The notes under the pieces are model-generated. The model was given only the letters and a program-made list of their open reading frames with translations. It had not been told where the DNA came from and ran no database searches. Source: [Bacillus] enclensis (lineage in GTDB: Bacteria; Bacillota; Bacilli; Bacillales; Bacillaceae_B). From it: a DNA stretch of 58,457 nt. The DNA is taken from assembly GCF_001456935.1 (NCBI RefSeq), contig NZ_KQ758492.1, forward strand, positions 1-58,457. Direction: 5' to 3'. Below, piece by piece: positions 8,985-20,166 of the stretch. The translations under genes and the position numbers were made by a program. Every line of letters starts with the position of its first letter. Within the stretch, counting starts at the first letter, position 1.

Positions 8985-9038
8985 ATAATTTTCTCCTCCA
9001 AAGAATGATTTTATTTTATCTCTCTAGTTTGTTAAAGG

Positions 9039-9055
9039 TTCGTCAATATTCGACA
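9039..9055 (-). promoter_or_regulatory. Tandem Spo0A boxes in the abrB leader
   Basis: Read on the minus strand: TGTCGAA-TAT-TGACGAA, two perfect TGNCGAA boxes 10 bp apart. They lie about 13-29 bp downstream of the predicted abrB start site, the arrangement by which Spo0A~P represses abrB in B. subtilis. Confidence 0.85.
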
Positions 9056-9074
9056 TTTTTCTGTATCTGGTAAT

Positions 9075-9103
9075 ATCATACCAACGATTTTATCTATCGT
9101 CAA
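9075..9103 (-). promoter_or_regulatory. Sigma-A promoter of abrB
   Basis: On the minus strand TTGACG (9103-9098), 17-bp spacer, TATGAT (9080-9075); the start would be near 9068. Confidence 0.75.
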
Positions 9104-9222
9104 TAATTAAATTTGTAAATTTTTTAAAATGGTTTCCAAAGAGAAAGTTGATATGACAAGCTTTACGATGTATTGTAAATAATTGTATTACCAATTTAAT
9201 ATTATTGTAATCAATTAAGATT

Positions 9223-9289
9223 TGTCGAAAAATCTTTACAGGTGCAATAATTCGACATTAATCGACATATTCCGTCTATCTTTTCGACA
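9223..9289. promoter_or_regulatory. Second cluster of Spo0A-box-like sites
   Basis: TGTCGAA at 9223-9229 (plus), TTCGACA at 9251-9257, ATCGACA at 9261-9267 (10 bp after the former, one mismatch) and TTCGACA at 9283-9289 (all minus-oriented). It lies upstream of the metS promoter and ~120 bp or more upstream of the abrB promoter. Whether Spo0A binds here is inference from the consensus. Confidence 0.6.
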
Positions 9290-9313
9290 TTATTTGAAGG
9301 TTGGTTAGTGCAG

Positions 9314-9342
9314 TTGCAGAATCCCTTTATTTTAGGTATATT
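9314..9342 (+). promoter_or_regulatory. Sigma-A-type promoter of metS
   Basis: TTGCAG (9314-9319), 17-bp spacer, TATATT (9337-9342). It leaves a ~110-nt leader before the GTG start. I looked for T-box landmarks in the leader and found none. Confidence 0.6.
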
Positions 9343-9374
9343 TTGATGAGATAAGCGGTTAAGATAATAGGTAA

Positions 9375-11423
<2,049 letters not shown>

Positions 11424-11429
11424 ATTCAC

Positions 11430-11465
11430 AAAAAGGATGTTCCACGTGGAACATCCTTTTTGTTA
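11430..11465 (+). terminator. Terminator of metS
   Basis: A perfect 16+16 palindrome: AAAAAGGATGTTCCAC followed directly by its reverse complement, ending in TTTTTGTT. Confidence 0.85.
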
Positions 11466-11632
11466 TATCAGGAAAATATAATGCGTAACAATACACTAAT
11501 ATAATAGGTTTTGTGATTTTAATATATTATATAGAAATAATTATGAAAATGAATAGAATCAAAATATTTTAGAAATCACCTTAAAGTCTATACAATGAAC
11601 GGAGAAAGTTAATAATAAAGATGACAACCTTA

Positions 11633-11842
11633 TCCAGCTTTTGATTGGAGTGCAGGACGCAGACTCCTGCGGGAAAAGTAGCTAATGTGAGACCTGTCCA
11701 GCTCCAGGGCTTAGAGGCGGTTGGCATAAGTCAACCGCCTCTGACCAAAGCCCTTCCGCTTTTCTAACCCGCAGGAGCGCAGCGACGAGGAGGCTCACCG
11801 GCCGCCCGCGGAAAGCGAAGTCTCGCACGGAAATCAATAGCG
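11633..11842. repeat. Composite palindromic intergenic element, copy with shortened inner unit
   Basis: Outer left arm TTGATTGGAGTGCAGGACGC to CTCCTGCGGG and right arm CCCGCGGAAAGCGAAG to GGAAATCAATAGCG are imperfect inverted repeats. Inserted after GTGAGACC is the inner palindrome (AGGGCTTAGAGGC / GCCTCTGACCAAAGCCCT, then TCCGCTTTTCT), here without its central hairpin. It sits in the 578-bp gap between metS and yabD; the flanks (11466-11632, 11843-12001) are AT-rich. TATAAT at 11965-11970 may be the yabD -10, but I see no good -35. Confidence 0.85.
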
Positions 11843-12001
11843 TTATTTAGAAGACTGACAATGTAATTACTAACTTCCGGTGAAGCGCTAAAGTTAATAT
11901 TTTCTCATTCACCCATAATTTGTAACCTAAATGTTACGTTACTGAGATGCTTGTTACTCGTTTTTATAATAAAATTACTTTGAATACAAGGAGTGTCACA
12001 T

Positions 12002-12769
12002 ATGTTATTTGATACACATGTTCATCTGAACGCTGAACAATTCAATGAAGATCTTGAGGAGGTCATCTCAAGAGCAAAAGAAGCAGGAGTCGGAAGGATG
12101 GTTGTCGTCGGCTTTGACCGCCCGACCATCGAAAGAGCCATGGAACTGGTGGGACAGTATGACTTTCTTTATGCCAGCATTGGCTGGCACCCTGTTGATG
12201 CAATTGATATGAAAGAGGAGGATCTTGCTTGGATCGAAGAACTTTCCTCTCATCCCAAAGTGGTCGCCCTCGGCGAAATGGGCCTTGATTATCACTGGGA
12301 TAAGTCACCTAAAGATATTCAAAAAGAAGTATTCAGAAAACAAATTCACTTAGCGAAAAAAGTGAAACTGCCAATCATCATACATAACAGGGAAGCGACT
12401 CAGGATATAGTTGATATCCTTCGGGAAGAAGGAGCTGAAGAGGTAGGCGGAATCATGCACTGCTTCAGCGGAAGTCCTGAGATTGCCCAGGAATGCGTAG
12501 ATATGAATTTCTATATTTCCCTCGGCGGACCGGTGACGTTCAAGAACGCGAAAAAGCCGAAGGAAGTAGCCCAGGAAATTCCACTGGAGCGGCTGCTCAT
12601 CGAAACAGACTGTCCGTATCTTGCCCCTCATCCGAACAGAGGGAAACGGAATGAACCTGCGTATGTAAAGCTGGTGGCAGAACAGATTGCAGAATTGAAA
12701 GGCATCTCCTTGGAAGAAGTAGAAACGGTCACAACAGAAAATGCAAATAAATTATTCAACATAAACTGA
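12002..12769 (+). CDS. yabD: TatD-family metal-dependent hydrolase/DNase YabD
   Basis: A 255-residue TIM-barrel amidohydrolase of the TatD DNase family. Metal-site motifs: FDTHVHL at residues 3-9, GEMGLDYHWD (~91-100), IIHNRE (~125-130), IMHCFSG (~149-155) and IETDCPYLAPHP (~200-211). TatD enzymes are 3'-5' exonucleases; the role of YabD itself is not established. Start ATG 12002 is set by AAGGAGTG at 11988-11995 and the family N terminus MLFDTH. A GTG inside the ribosome site opens a slightly longer frame and is rejected. Confidence 0.93.
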   Translation: MLFDTHVHLNAEQFNEDLEEVISRAKEAGVGRMVVVGFDRPTIERAMELVGQYDFLYASIGWHPVDAIDMKEEDLAWIEELSSHPKVVALGEMGLDYHWDKSPKDIQKEVFRKQIHLAKKVKLPIIIHNREATQDIVDILREEGAEEVGGIMHCFSGSPEIAQECVDMNFYISLGGPVTFKNAKKPKEVAQEIPLERLLIETDCPYLAPHPNRGKRNEPAYVKLVAEQIAELKGISLEEVETVTTENANKLFNIN

Positions 12770-12964
12770 CATCGAATGCTGTCGAGAATTGAGGGAGCTT
12801 GTCCGGAAACTTAAAAAAAACAAAAAGTTCTACATGGCAATTGTCCATCATAGGATAACCATGTCGATAACTCTCTCTTTTCTTTTTCTCTTTTTTTCTG
12901 CATAATATGTCCTATGTTCCCTGGTTTTCAATATTTTGCTAGATTAAGAAAAAAGAAGTAAGGG

Positions 12965-12993
12965 TTGACACTCTCTGGAATACTCTATATAAT
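12965..12993 (+). promoter_or_regulatory. Consensus sigma-A promoter of yabE
   Basis: TTGACA (12965-12970), 17-bp spacer, TATAAT (12988-12993): both hexamers perfect. The yabE start codon follows after 26 bp. The rest of the 12770-12964 gap shows a pyrimidine-rich stretch (12880-12900) and no gene. Confidence 0.9.
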
Positions 12994-13019
12994 CACTCCG
13001 AGAAAAGGAGGCGTTTTTC

Positions 13020-14240
13020 ATGAACATTCAAAACATGAAAAGCCTGTTTTCCAAGTCTTTGAGTCGAAGGAAATGGATCGCTGCTGTCGCAACAATCGCA
13101 GCATCGGCAGCTGTTTTCGGAATCCTTTTTTATGAAGGTTCCAAAAACACTGTGGCATTGACCTTAGACGGCGAGCAAAAAGAGATTAGAACGCATGCAA
13201 ACACCATTCAAGATATATTAAAAGATTTAGAGATTTCAACCCGCTCAGAAGACTATTTGTATCCCTCGGGAACAAGTAAGGTTACGAACAACATGAAAAT
13301 CGTTTGGGAACCGGCAAAACAGGTAGAGGTATCGGTTGGTGATCAGAAGAAGAAGATCTGGACCAACGCAGATACGGTAAAAGAGTTACTATCGGAGAAC
13401 AAGATCGAGATTGGGGAACATGATAAGGTCGAACCAGCCTTATCCAAAAAGATTTCAGGGGACATGAAGATTACCATCGAGGAAGCCTTTCCGCTTCAGC
13501 TTGTGGATGGAGGCAAAAAGAAAAAGGCATGGTCCACTTCGACTACGGTCGCTGACTTTTTAAAGCAACAGGGCATCACACTTAATAAAACCGATCGCGT
13601 TGAACCGGGTTTAGACAATGTCATCAAACCAGATGACGTCGTAAACGTCGTTCGAGTTGAAAAAGTCACCGATGTAGTGGAAGAACCAACTGACTTTACG
13701 GTCGTTTCTCGAAAAGACTCAGCCCTTTCCAAAGGCAAGGAAAAAATCGTGCAGGAAGGGAAAAAGGGTCTTGTTGAAAAGAAATACGAAATCGTCAAAG
13801 AGAATGGAAAAGAAGTTTCCAGGAAGTTAGTCAGTGAAAACGTGGTAAAAGAAAGTCAGGATAAAATAGTAAACGTCGGAACAAAAGTGCTTGTCGCACA
13901 GGTTTCGCGTGGAAGCTCGCCTTCCGCCTCAGCCTCAGCAGAGAGCGGCGGCAGGGAATTCTATGTTAGCTCAACGGCTTACACAGCAAACTGTAACGGA
14001 TGTTCAGGACATACGGCGACAGGCATCAACCTGAAAGCCAATCCTGGCGCTAAAGTCATTGCGGTCGATCCTTCAGTTATCCCGCTTGGTTCAAAGGTAT
14101 ATGTAGAAGGGTATGGCTATGCAGTCGCAGCCGATACAGGCGGCGCTATCAAAGGGAACAAAATCGATGTTTTCTTCTCATCGCAATCTGATGCGTACCG
14201 TTGGGGAAGAAAAACAATCAAAATAAAAATATTAGACTAA
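13020..14240 (+). CDS. yabE: Cell-wall-binding protein YabE (DUF348 x3, G5, 3D domain)
   Basis: A 406-residue secreted or membrane-anchored autolysin-like protein. An N-terminal hydrophobic segment (WIAAVATIAASAAVFGILFY, ~18-37) is a signal anchor. Three DUF348 (YabE-like) repeats follow (~42-205; each with TxxTVxDxLK-type cores), then a G5 domain (~218-300), a Ser/Ala-rich linker, and a C-terminal 3D domain (~312-406) with STAY, the aspartates in VDPSVIPLGSKVY, AADTGG and KIDVFF, as in Rpf/MltA-type muralytic folds. Known family role: cell-wall turnover. Start ATG 13020 follows AAAGGAGGCG. A terminator follows the stop. Confidence 0.93.
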   Translation: MNIQNMKSLFSKSLSRRKWIAAVATIAASAAVFGILFYEGSKNTVALTLDGEQKEIRTHANTIQDILKDLEISTRSEDYLYPSGTSKVTNNMKIVWEPAKQVEVSVGDQKKKIWTNADTVKELLSENKIEIGEHDKVEPALSKKISGDMKITIEEAFPLQLVDGGKKKKAWSTSTTVADFLKQQGITLNKTDRVEPGLDNVIKPDDVVNVVRVEKVTDVVEEPTDFTVVSRKDSALSKGKEKIVQEGKKGLVEKKYEIVKENGKEVSRKLVSENVVKESQDKIVNVGTKVLVAQVSRGSSPSASASAESGGREFYVSSTAYTANCNGCSGHTATGINLKANPGAKVIAVDPSVIPLGSKVYVEGYGYAVAADTGGAIKGNKIDVFFSSQSDAYRWGRKTIKIKILD

Positions 14241-14241
14241 G

Positions 14242-14274
14242 GGCAGGAGTCTTTTTCTCCTGCTTTTTCTTTTT
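14242..14274 (+). terminator. Terminator of yabE
   Basis: Stem GGCAGGAG / CTCCTGC with TCTTTTT in the loop, followed by a T-rich tract. Confidence 0.8.
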
Positions 14275-14398
14275 GGATTGATATGGGGACTGACCTTTCT
14301 GTATAAGCACTGAACGATTTCAGTTATAATAAAAATATTGGGTTCTACAGATTAGACGAACGTCACGGATAATAAGTTTCAACTTTTTTGGAGGTTTT

Positions 14399-15830
<1,432 letters not shown>

Positions 15831-15842
15831 AACATTGAAAGG

Positions 15843-15892
15843 AAAGCTGCCTTTTGGAATCAATTGATGATTTCAAAAGGCAGTTTTTTTAT
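15843..15892 (+). terminator. Terminator of rnmV-ksgA
   Basis: Stem AACTGCCTTTTG-type (CTGCCTTTTG / CAAAAGGCAG) with a ~17-nt loop, followed by a T-run. Confidence 0.85.
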
Positions 15893-15918
15893 ATAAGGAT
15901 ATCCCAAGATATTTACAT

Positions 15919-15948
15919 ACACCCACAACCCATGGCCTGCATAGGTTA
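15919..15948 (+). promoter_or_regulatory. Candidate sigma-K promoter upstream of yabG
   Basis: ACACC at 15919-15923 and CATAGGTTA at 15940-15948, which matches the sigma-K -10 pattern CATANNNTA. yabG is a late mother-cell (sigma-K) gene in B. subtilis, so the site is where one is expected. Confidence 0.55.
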
Positions 15949-15967
15949 TCAAAGGGAGTCATTACGA

Positions 15968-16078
15968 ATGAAACAGGAGAGCGTGAGAGGGCGATTGGTG
16001 TGTTGGGACATCTGGTGGCATCAGCCCTTTATTTGCTTTTTCCTTTCCCGCTTAATGAATGCAAGGCCATGGGAGTGA
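15968..16078 (+). CDS. Possible 36-residue ORF between sigma-K promoter and yabG
   Basis: ATG 15968 follows AAGGGAG at 15951-15957 (10-nt spacing) and the ORF ends at a TGA (16076-16078) lying inside the yabG ribosome site, so translation could couple to yabG. The peptide starts MKQESVRGRL, is rich in Trp/Phe/Cys in the middle (WDIWWHQPFICFF) and ends NARPWE. I do not recognise it. It could be a leader peptide, a small spore protein, or chance. It is not in a frame that extends YabG. Confidence 0.35.
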   Translation: MKQESVRGRLVCWDIWWHQPFICFFLSRLMNARPWE

Positions 16079-16083
16079 CGGAT

Positions 16084-16962
16084 GTGAAAATCGAAATCAA
16101 TGATGTCGTGGGTCGACTTTCTTATAAGTGTGATATCTTGTTTAGAGTCATCGATATCCGTCTGTTGGACGGACAGAGAACGGCCATACTTTACGGGGAA
16201 GATTATCGATTAATAGCGGATGCTCCTTTTCATGATTTGAAGAAGATGGACCCTAGAGAGCAGGACCGGCTCATTCAAGAGTTCCGTTCGAAGGAAGAGC
16301 AATCTTTTGATTTGTTCCGGCAGGATATTGAGCTCCTTAAGCAAAAGCAAGAGTATACCATGACGAATGCTTATAGAGATGAGTTTAACTATTTCCAGGT
16401 TCCCGGTAAAGTTCTTCATCTTGATGGAGATCCCAGCTATTTACGAAAATGTCTAGATCTATATGAAAGAATCGGTGTACCGGTAAAGGGGGTACATTGC
16501 AGCGAGACAGAGATGCCGAATGAAATCGGCCCACTCATCGATAAATACAGACCGAATATTGTGGTGGTCACGGGTCATGATGCTTATTCAAAAGCAAAGG
16601 GGGCAAAGTCGGATATTAATGCTTACCGGCACTCTAAATATTTCGTCCAGGCGGTGAGGGAAGTGCGAAGGAAGTATCCCCACTTGGATCAGCTCGTCAT
16701 TTTTGCAGGAGCCTGCCAATCGCATTTTGAATCACTGATCCACGCAGGCGCGAATTTTGCCAGTTCACCTTCAAGAGTCAACATCCATGCCCTGGACCCG
16801 GTTTATATCGTAGCCAAGATCTGTTACACCGGTTTTAAGGATTCGGTGAACGTTTGGGATGTCATCCGGAATACACTGACCGGGGATAAGGGGCTCGGCG
16901 GTGTGGAAACGAAAGGTATGCTGCGTACCGGTATGCCCTATAAAATCGATGAAGAGGAATAA
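16084..16962 (+). CDS. yabG: Sporulation-specific protease YabG
   Basis: Mother-cell cysteine-type protease that trims spore coat proteins such as SpoIVA and SafA and presents them for cross-linking. 292 residues, close to the 290 of B. subtilis. The first ~60 residues form the family N-terminal domain; VTGHDAYSKAKG (~160) and FAGACQSHFESLIHAG (~205-220) hold the likely catalytic His/Cys region. I choose GTG 16084: GGAGTG (16072-16077) sits 6 nt upstream and the family N terminus aligns. In-frame starts at 16000 and 16069 would add residues not seen in relatives. Terminator downstream. Confidence 0.9.
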   Translation: MKIEINDVVGRLSYKCDILFRVIDIRLLDGQRTAILYGEDYRLIADAPFHDLKKMDPREQDRLIQEFRSKEEQSFDLFRQDIELLKQKQEYTMTNAYRDEFNYFQVPGKVLHLDGDPSYLRKCLDLYERIGVPVKGVHCSETEMPNEIGPLIDKYRPNIVVVTGHDAYSKAKGAKSDINAYRHSKYFVQAVREVRRKYPHLDQLVIFAGACQSHFESLIHAGANFASSPSRVNIHALDPVYIVAKICYTGFKDSVNVWDVIRNTLTGDKGLGGVETKGMLRTGMPYKIDEEE

Positions 16963-16984
16963 ATACCTTTCGACATAAACTGTA

Positions 16985-17027
16985 GACCCTGCGATTATCA
17001 TCATGATTGCGGGGGTTATTTTTTGTC
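16985..17027 (+). terminator. Terminator of yabG
   Basis: Stem ACCCTGCGATTA(TCA) / TGATTGCGGGGGTT with TCA-type loop, followed by a T-run. Confidence 0.75.
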
Positions 17028-17155
17028 AGGAAATATAGGCATTTAACCCTGTTATTGTTGAAAATATCCTGGATAAAAATAGTTTACATAATTTATCAAT
17101 TACCAGGGAAAGGTAAAAGTGTAGAAAAAACGTATTTTTTGTTGAATAAAATATA

Positions 17156-17185
17156 TTGACAGGTATTTAAATTTCTTGTTAAAAT
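17156..17185 (+). promoter_or_regulatory. veg promoter, upstream member
   Basis: TTGACA (17156-17161), 18-bp spacer, TAAAAT (17180-17185). First of two tandem sigma-A sites; B. subtilis veg likewise has two. Confidence 0.65.
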
Positions 17186-17196
17186 AATAAATTTAT

Positions 17197-17225
17197 TTGA
17201 CTTAAATTACATAATGTGTTATAAT
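17197..17225 (+). promoter_or_regulatory. veg promoter, downstream member
   Basis: TTGACT (17197-17202), 17-bp spacer, TATAAT (17220-17225), set in very A+T-rich DNA that would act as an UP element. Confidence 0.85.
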
Positions 17226-17249
17226 TTTTTTCAGTGAGGTGGAAGCGAA

Positions 17250-17519
17250 ATGCCAAAAACATTAGCCGACATTAAAAGATCCCTTGATTCAAATCTCGGG
17301 AAACGTTTAATGCTTAAAGCAAACGGTGGACGTCGTAAAACAATTGAACGTTCAGGCGTTCTAGCCGAAACGTATCCTTCTGTATTTGTGGTCCAGCTTG
17401 ACCAGGAAGAGAATGCGTTCGAACGAGTTTCTTACAGCTATGCAGATGTTCTCACTGAGACAGTCCAATTAACATTTTATGATGAAGCAACAGGAAATAT
17501 CATCTTCAGCCAGCAGTAA
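17250..17519 (+). CDS. veg: Veg protein
   Basis: An 89-residue cytosolic protein, one of the most strongly transcribed genes of vegetative Bacillus. Residues 1-35 ([20 protein letters not shown] then [16 protein letters not shown]) are the basic conserved region; the rest is a small beta-rich domain of the DUF1021 type. In B. subtilis Veg stimulates biofilm gene expression by opposing SinR, and it has been linked to spore germination; the mechanism is unclear. Start ATG 17250 follows GAGGTGG. Tandem promoters and a terminator overlapping the stop make it monocistronic. Confidence 0.95.
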   Translation: MPKTLADIKRSLDSNLGKRLMLKANGGRRKTIERSGVLAETYPSVFVVQLDQEENAFERVSYSYADVLTETVQLTFYDEATGNIIFSQQ

Positions 17520-17540
17520 ACAAACGTTTGCTGCTTTTTT
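17512..17540 (+). terminator. Terminator of veg
   Basis: Stem AGCAGTAAAC / GTTTGCTGCT with loop AAAC and a T-run; it includes the veg stop codon. Confidence 0.85.
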
Positions 17541-17621
17541 ATTTGTCCTTTTTTCTTATCTTTTGATGGACTATATGATGTGATGAAATGAATCAGCAGC
17601 GTTTTCTTGATCTGAACCGGC

Positions 17622-17878
17622 CCCAGCTGTTGATTGGAGTGGGAGACGAAGACTCCTGCGGGAGAAGTGACCAATGTGAGACCTGTCCAGCTACAGGGCT
17701 TAGAGGCAAATGTAATAAATCAACTCGTCCAAGAAGGCAAAGAACGCCTTCGTGGCCTATTCGCCTTATGCCAAAGCCTCTAAGCAAAGCCCTTCCGCTT
17801 TTCTTCTCGCACCTGAAGCCGAGGAGGCTCACGGGTCACCCGCGGAAAGCGGAGTCTCCCACGGAAATCGGGCAGCGG
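17622..17878. repeat. Composite palindromic intergenic element (complete)
   Basis: Outer arms CTGTTGATTGGAGTGGGAGA... and ...GAGTCTCCCACGGAAATCGG enclose GTGAGACC / GAGGCTCAC. The inner palindrome is inserted after GTGAGACC in the forward orientation: AGGGCTTAGAGGC ... central hairpin AAGAAGGC-AAAGAAC-GCCTTC ... GCCTCTAAGCAAAGCCCT TCCGCTTTTCT. It occupies most of the 471-bp veg-sspF gap; open frames across it (17588-17884 plus, 17593-17832 minus) are products of the palindrome. The last ~110 bp before sspF should hold its sigma-G promoter: CATATTA at 17953 is a possible -10, with no convincing -35. Confidence 0.88.
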
Positions 17879-17990
17879 TATTAACTGCCGAACTTAAAGA
17901 ATCTTTCTAAAATTGGTTCCCGTCCCCTAGTAAAGAATCGTCCATCCAGGTACATATTAAACATATGGTACATCTTAAGGGGGAATAACC

Positions 17991-18173
17991 ATGAGCAGAA
18001 GAAGAGGAATCATGTCTGAACAATTAAAAGAAGAACTTGCACAGGAACTCGGTTTCTATGACGTTGTTCAGAAAGAAGGCTGGGGCGGCATCACATCACG
18101 GGACGCCGGGAACATGGTCAAACGTGCAGTCGAACGAGCCAGCAGCCAACTGTCATCCATGAACAGCCTGTAA
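17991..18173 (+). CDS. sspF: Small acid-soluble spore protein SspF (alpha/beta type)
   Basis: A 60-residue forespore DNA-binding protein that coats and protects spore chromosomal DNA. It starts [20 protein letters not shown] and contains [21 protein letters not shown] and a GPR-type cleavage region in the first half. The R-rich N terminus is typical of SspF rather than SspA/B. In B. subtilis it is sigma-G dependent. Start ATG 17991 follows AAGGGGG. A strong terminator follows. Confidence 0.94.
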   Translation: MSRRRGIMSEQLKEELAQELGFYDVVQKEGWGGITSRDAGNMVKRAVERASSQLSSMNSL

Positions 18174-18213
18174 TTCTTTTCTTTTAGGAGTATCTTGCCT
18201 TTTATACGTACCA

Positions 18214-18258
18214 AAAGAGGATCATCTCAGGTTCAACACCATGAGATGATCCTTTTTC
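18214..18258 (+). terminator. Terminator of sspF
   Basis: Stem AGGATCATCTCA / TGAGATGATCCT with a ~13-nt loop and a T-run. Confidence 0.88.
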
Positions 18259-18391
18259 TATCAGGCTGTCTTTTCTATTGTTAGGTAACGTGGTAAAATA
18301 TCGTATTTGTATGAGTATTGCAAGATGATGACACTTCCTGAAGAAGTGTATGATACAATAAGTGAAAAGAGTATGGTAAGAAGGTGATGAA

Positions 18392-19246
18392 ATGAGGTTA
18401 TCAGTCAAGGCGCCGGCAAAAATTAACCTGTCACTCGATGTATTACATAAACGCCCCGATGGATACCACGAGGTTGAGATGATCATGACGACCATCGATT
18501 TAGCAGATCGAATCGAACTCACGGATCTTTCTGAAGATACGATTAAGATTCTTTCTCATAATCGATTTGTCCCGGATGATGGAAGAAATCTCGCCTATCA
18601 GGCTGCGCAGCTGTTAAAGGACCGGCTCAACATCAGAAAGGGAGTGGCAATTTCCATTGATAAGGTAATCCCGGTGGCTGCGGGACTGGCCGGGGGAAGC
18701 AGTGATGCGGCTGCCACGTTAAAAGGATTGAACCAATTATGGGATCTGGGGCTCAGTTTGGACGAGCTTGCCGATCTTGGAGCGGAAATAGGATCGGATG
18801 TCTCTTTCTGTGTGTACGGCGGGACTGCACTTGCAACCGGCCGCGGTGAAAAGATTGAACATCTTCCCGCACCTCCCAATTGCTGGGTCATTCTGGCGAA
18901 ACCGACTATAGGGGTTTCAACAGCGGATGTTTATAAGAATTTAAATGTCCAGAATATCAAGCACCCTGACACAGCAGCGATGATCTCCGCTTTGAACCGC
19001 GGTTCGTACAGTGACATATGTTCAAACCTTGGGAATGTACTTGAGTCGGTGACCCTCGATTTGTATCCTGAAGTCGCACAGATAAAGGATCAAATGGAGC
19101 GCTTCGGAGCCGATGCAGTGTTGATGAGCGGGAGCGGGCCGACAGTTTACGGACTTGTGCAATATGAGTCAAGGCTTCACCGGATCTATAATGGGCTGAG
19201 GGGATTCTGTGACCAAGTTTTCGCAGTCCGCATGCTTGGTGAATAA
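18392..19246 (+). CDS. ispE: 4-diphosphocytidyl-2-C-methyl-D-erythritol kinase
   Basis: IspE phosphorylates CDP-ME in the non-mevalonate (MEP) isoprenoid pathway. A 284-residue GHMP kinase: N-terminal [20 protein letters not shown] (~4-23), the ATP-binding glycine loop [16 protein letters not shown] (~92-107), and the C-terminal [11 protein letters not shown] (~248-258). Start ATG 18392 follows AGGTGATGAA. A hairpin ACACTTC / GAAGTGT (18331-18349) lies upstream; the promoter is not clear, though GATACAAT near 18353 resembles a -10. Confidence 0.95.
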   Translation: MRLSVKAPAKINLSLDVLHKRPDGYHEVEMIMTTIDLADRIELTDLSEDTIKILSHNRFVPDDGRNLAYQAAQLLKDRLNIRKGVAISIDKVIPVAAGLAGGSSDAAATLKGLNQLWDLGLSLDELADLGAEIGSDVSFCVYGGTALATGRGEKIEHLPAPPNCWVILAKPTIGVSTADVYKNLNVQNIKHPDTAAMISALNRGSYSDICSNLGNVLESVTLDLYPEVAQIKDQMERFGADAVLMSGSGPTVYGLVQYESRLHRIYNGLRGFCDQVFAVRMLGE

Positions 19247-19250
19247 GTGT

Positions 19251-19280
19251 TTGCTTAAATCCGTATATTAATGGTATATT
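19251..19280 (+). promoter_or_regulatory. Sigma-A promoter of purR
   Basis: TTGCTT (19251-19256), 18-bp spacer, TATATT (19275-19280), starting 4 bp after the ispE stop codon. Confidence 0.65.
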
Positions 19281-19301
19281 TACTATATAATATTCGGATT
19301 T
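19257..19301. promoter_or_regulatory. Pair of PurBox-like sites at purR
   Basis: Plus strand 19257-19269 reads AAATCCGTATATT and minus strand 19301-19289 reads AAATCCGAATATT. Against the PurBox pattern AWWWCCGAACWWT these score 11/13 and 12/13. They face each other across the promoter, and the second abuts the ribosome site, so PurR autorepression relieved by PRPP is likely. Confidence 0.65.
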
Positions 19302-19314
19302 GGAGGTAGTTTTG

Positions 19315-20151
19315 GTGAAGTTCAAGCGTAGTGAACGATTGATTGACATGACTCATTATTTAGCAGAGCGCCCTCACCAACTTGTACCTTTGACATTTTT
19401 CTCTGAGCGTTATGGTTCTGCCAAGTCCTCCATCAGTGAAGACTTGACGATCGTTAAAGAAACCTTTGAAGGACGCGGGATAGGAATTGTTCAGACGGTA
19501 CCGGGAGCGGCAGGGGGAGTGAAATACATCCCCAAGGTAAATGCCAGTGAGGCAAAAGAAGTGATAGAGGAACTGTGCCAGCATATGGAAAGCTCGGACA
19601 GGCTCCTTCCAGGCGGTTATTTATATATGACGGATCTCTTAGGGAATCCACTCTTGATGAAAAAAGTAGGGAAGCTCCTTGCTTCGGCATTCGCTGAAAA
19701 AGAAATCGATGTCATCATGACGGTCGCAACAAAAGGGATCCCAATTGCCAATGCAATAGCAGCATACCTGAATGTCCCGGTCGTCATCGTCAGAAGGGAC
19801 AGCCGTGTGACGGAAGGCTCGACGGTGAGCATCAATTATGTTTCCGGATCTTCCAAGAGAATTCAATCGATGGTGCTTTCAAAGAGAAGCCTGAAAGAAG
19901 GCTCGAACGTACTGGTGGTCGATGACTTCATGAAAGCCGGAGGAACGGTGAACGGGATGAAAAATCTTCTCGAAGAATTTTCAGCAACGTTATCCGGCAT
20001 CGGTGTGCTGGTGGAATCGGAAAATGCTGAAGAGCGTTTAGTGGACGATTACGTATCACTATTGAAATTATCTGATGTGAACGAAAAAAATAAACAGATT
20101 TCCTTGAAAGAAGGAAATTACTTTCAATCAAACCTGACATTCTTATCATAA
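19315..20151 (+). CDS. purR: Purine operon repressor PurR
   Basis: A 278-residue repressor of purine synthesis and transport genes in Firmicutes. N-terminal winged-helix domain (~1-74) contains FFSERYGSAKSSISEDLTIV as the recognition region. The C-terminal phosphoribosyltransferase-like domain has lost catalysis but keeps the PRPP loop VLVVDDFMKAGGTVNG (~200-215); PRPP releases DNA. Start GTG 19315 fits the family N terminus (MKFKRSERL) with GGAGGT at 19302-19307. An upstream TTG overlaps that ribosome site and is rejected. ridA follows after 15 bp. Confidence 0.95.
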   Translation: MKFKRSERLIDMTHYLAERPHQLVPLTFFSERYGSAKSSISEDLTIVKETFEGRGIGIVQTVPGAAGGVKYIPKVNASEAKEVIEELCQHMESSDRLLPGGYLYMTDLLGNPLLMKKVGKLLASAFAEKEIDVIMTVATKGIPIANAIAAYLNVPVVIVRRDSRVTEGSTVSINYVSGSSKRIQSMVLSKRSLKEGSNVLVVDDFMKAGGTVNGMKNLLEEFSATLSGIGVLVESENAEERLVDDYVSLLKLSDVNEKNKQISLKEGNYFQSNLTFLS

Positions 20152-20166
20152 AGGGAGGCAGCTACA

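Noticed and set aside
17588..17884. ORFs within palindromic elements (also 21238-21471, 24072-24479, 46518-46703)
   Set aside because: They recur on both strands with similar Arg/Pro/Ser-rich peptides because the DNA is palindromic; none has a ribosome site.
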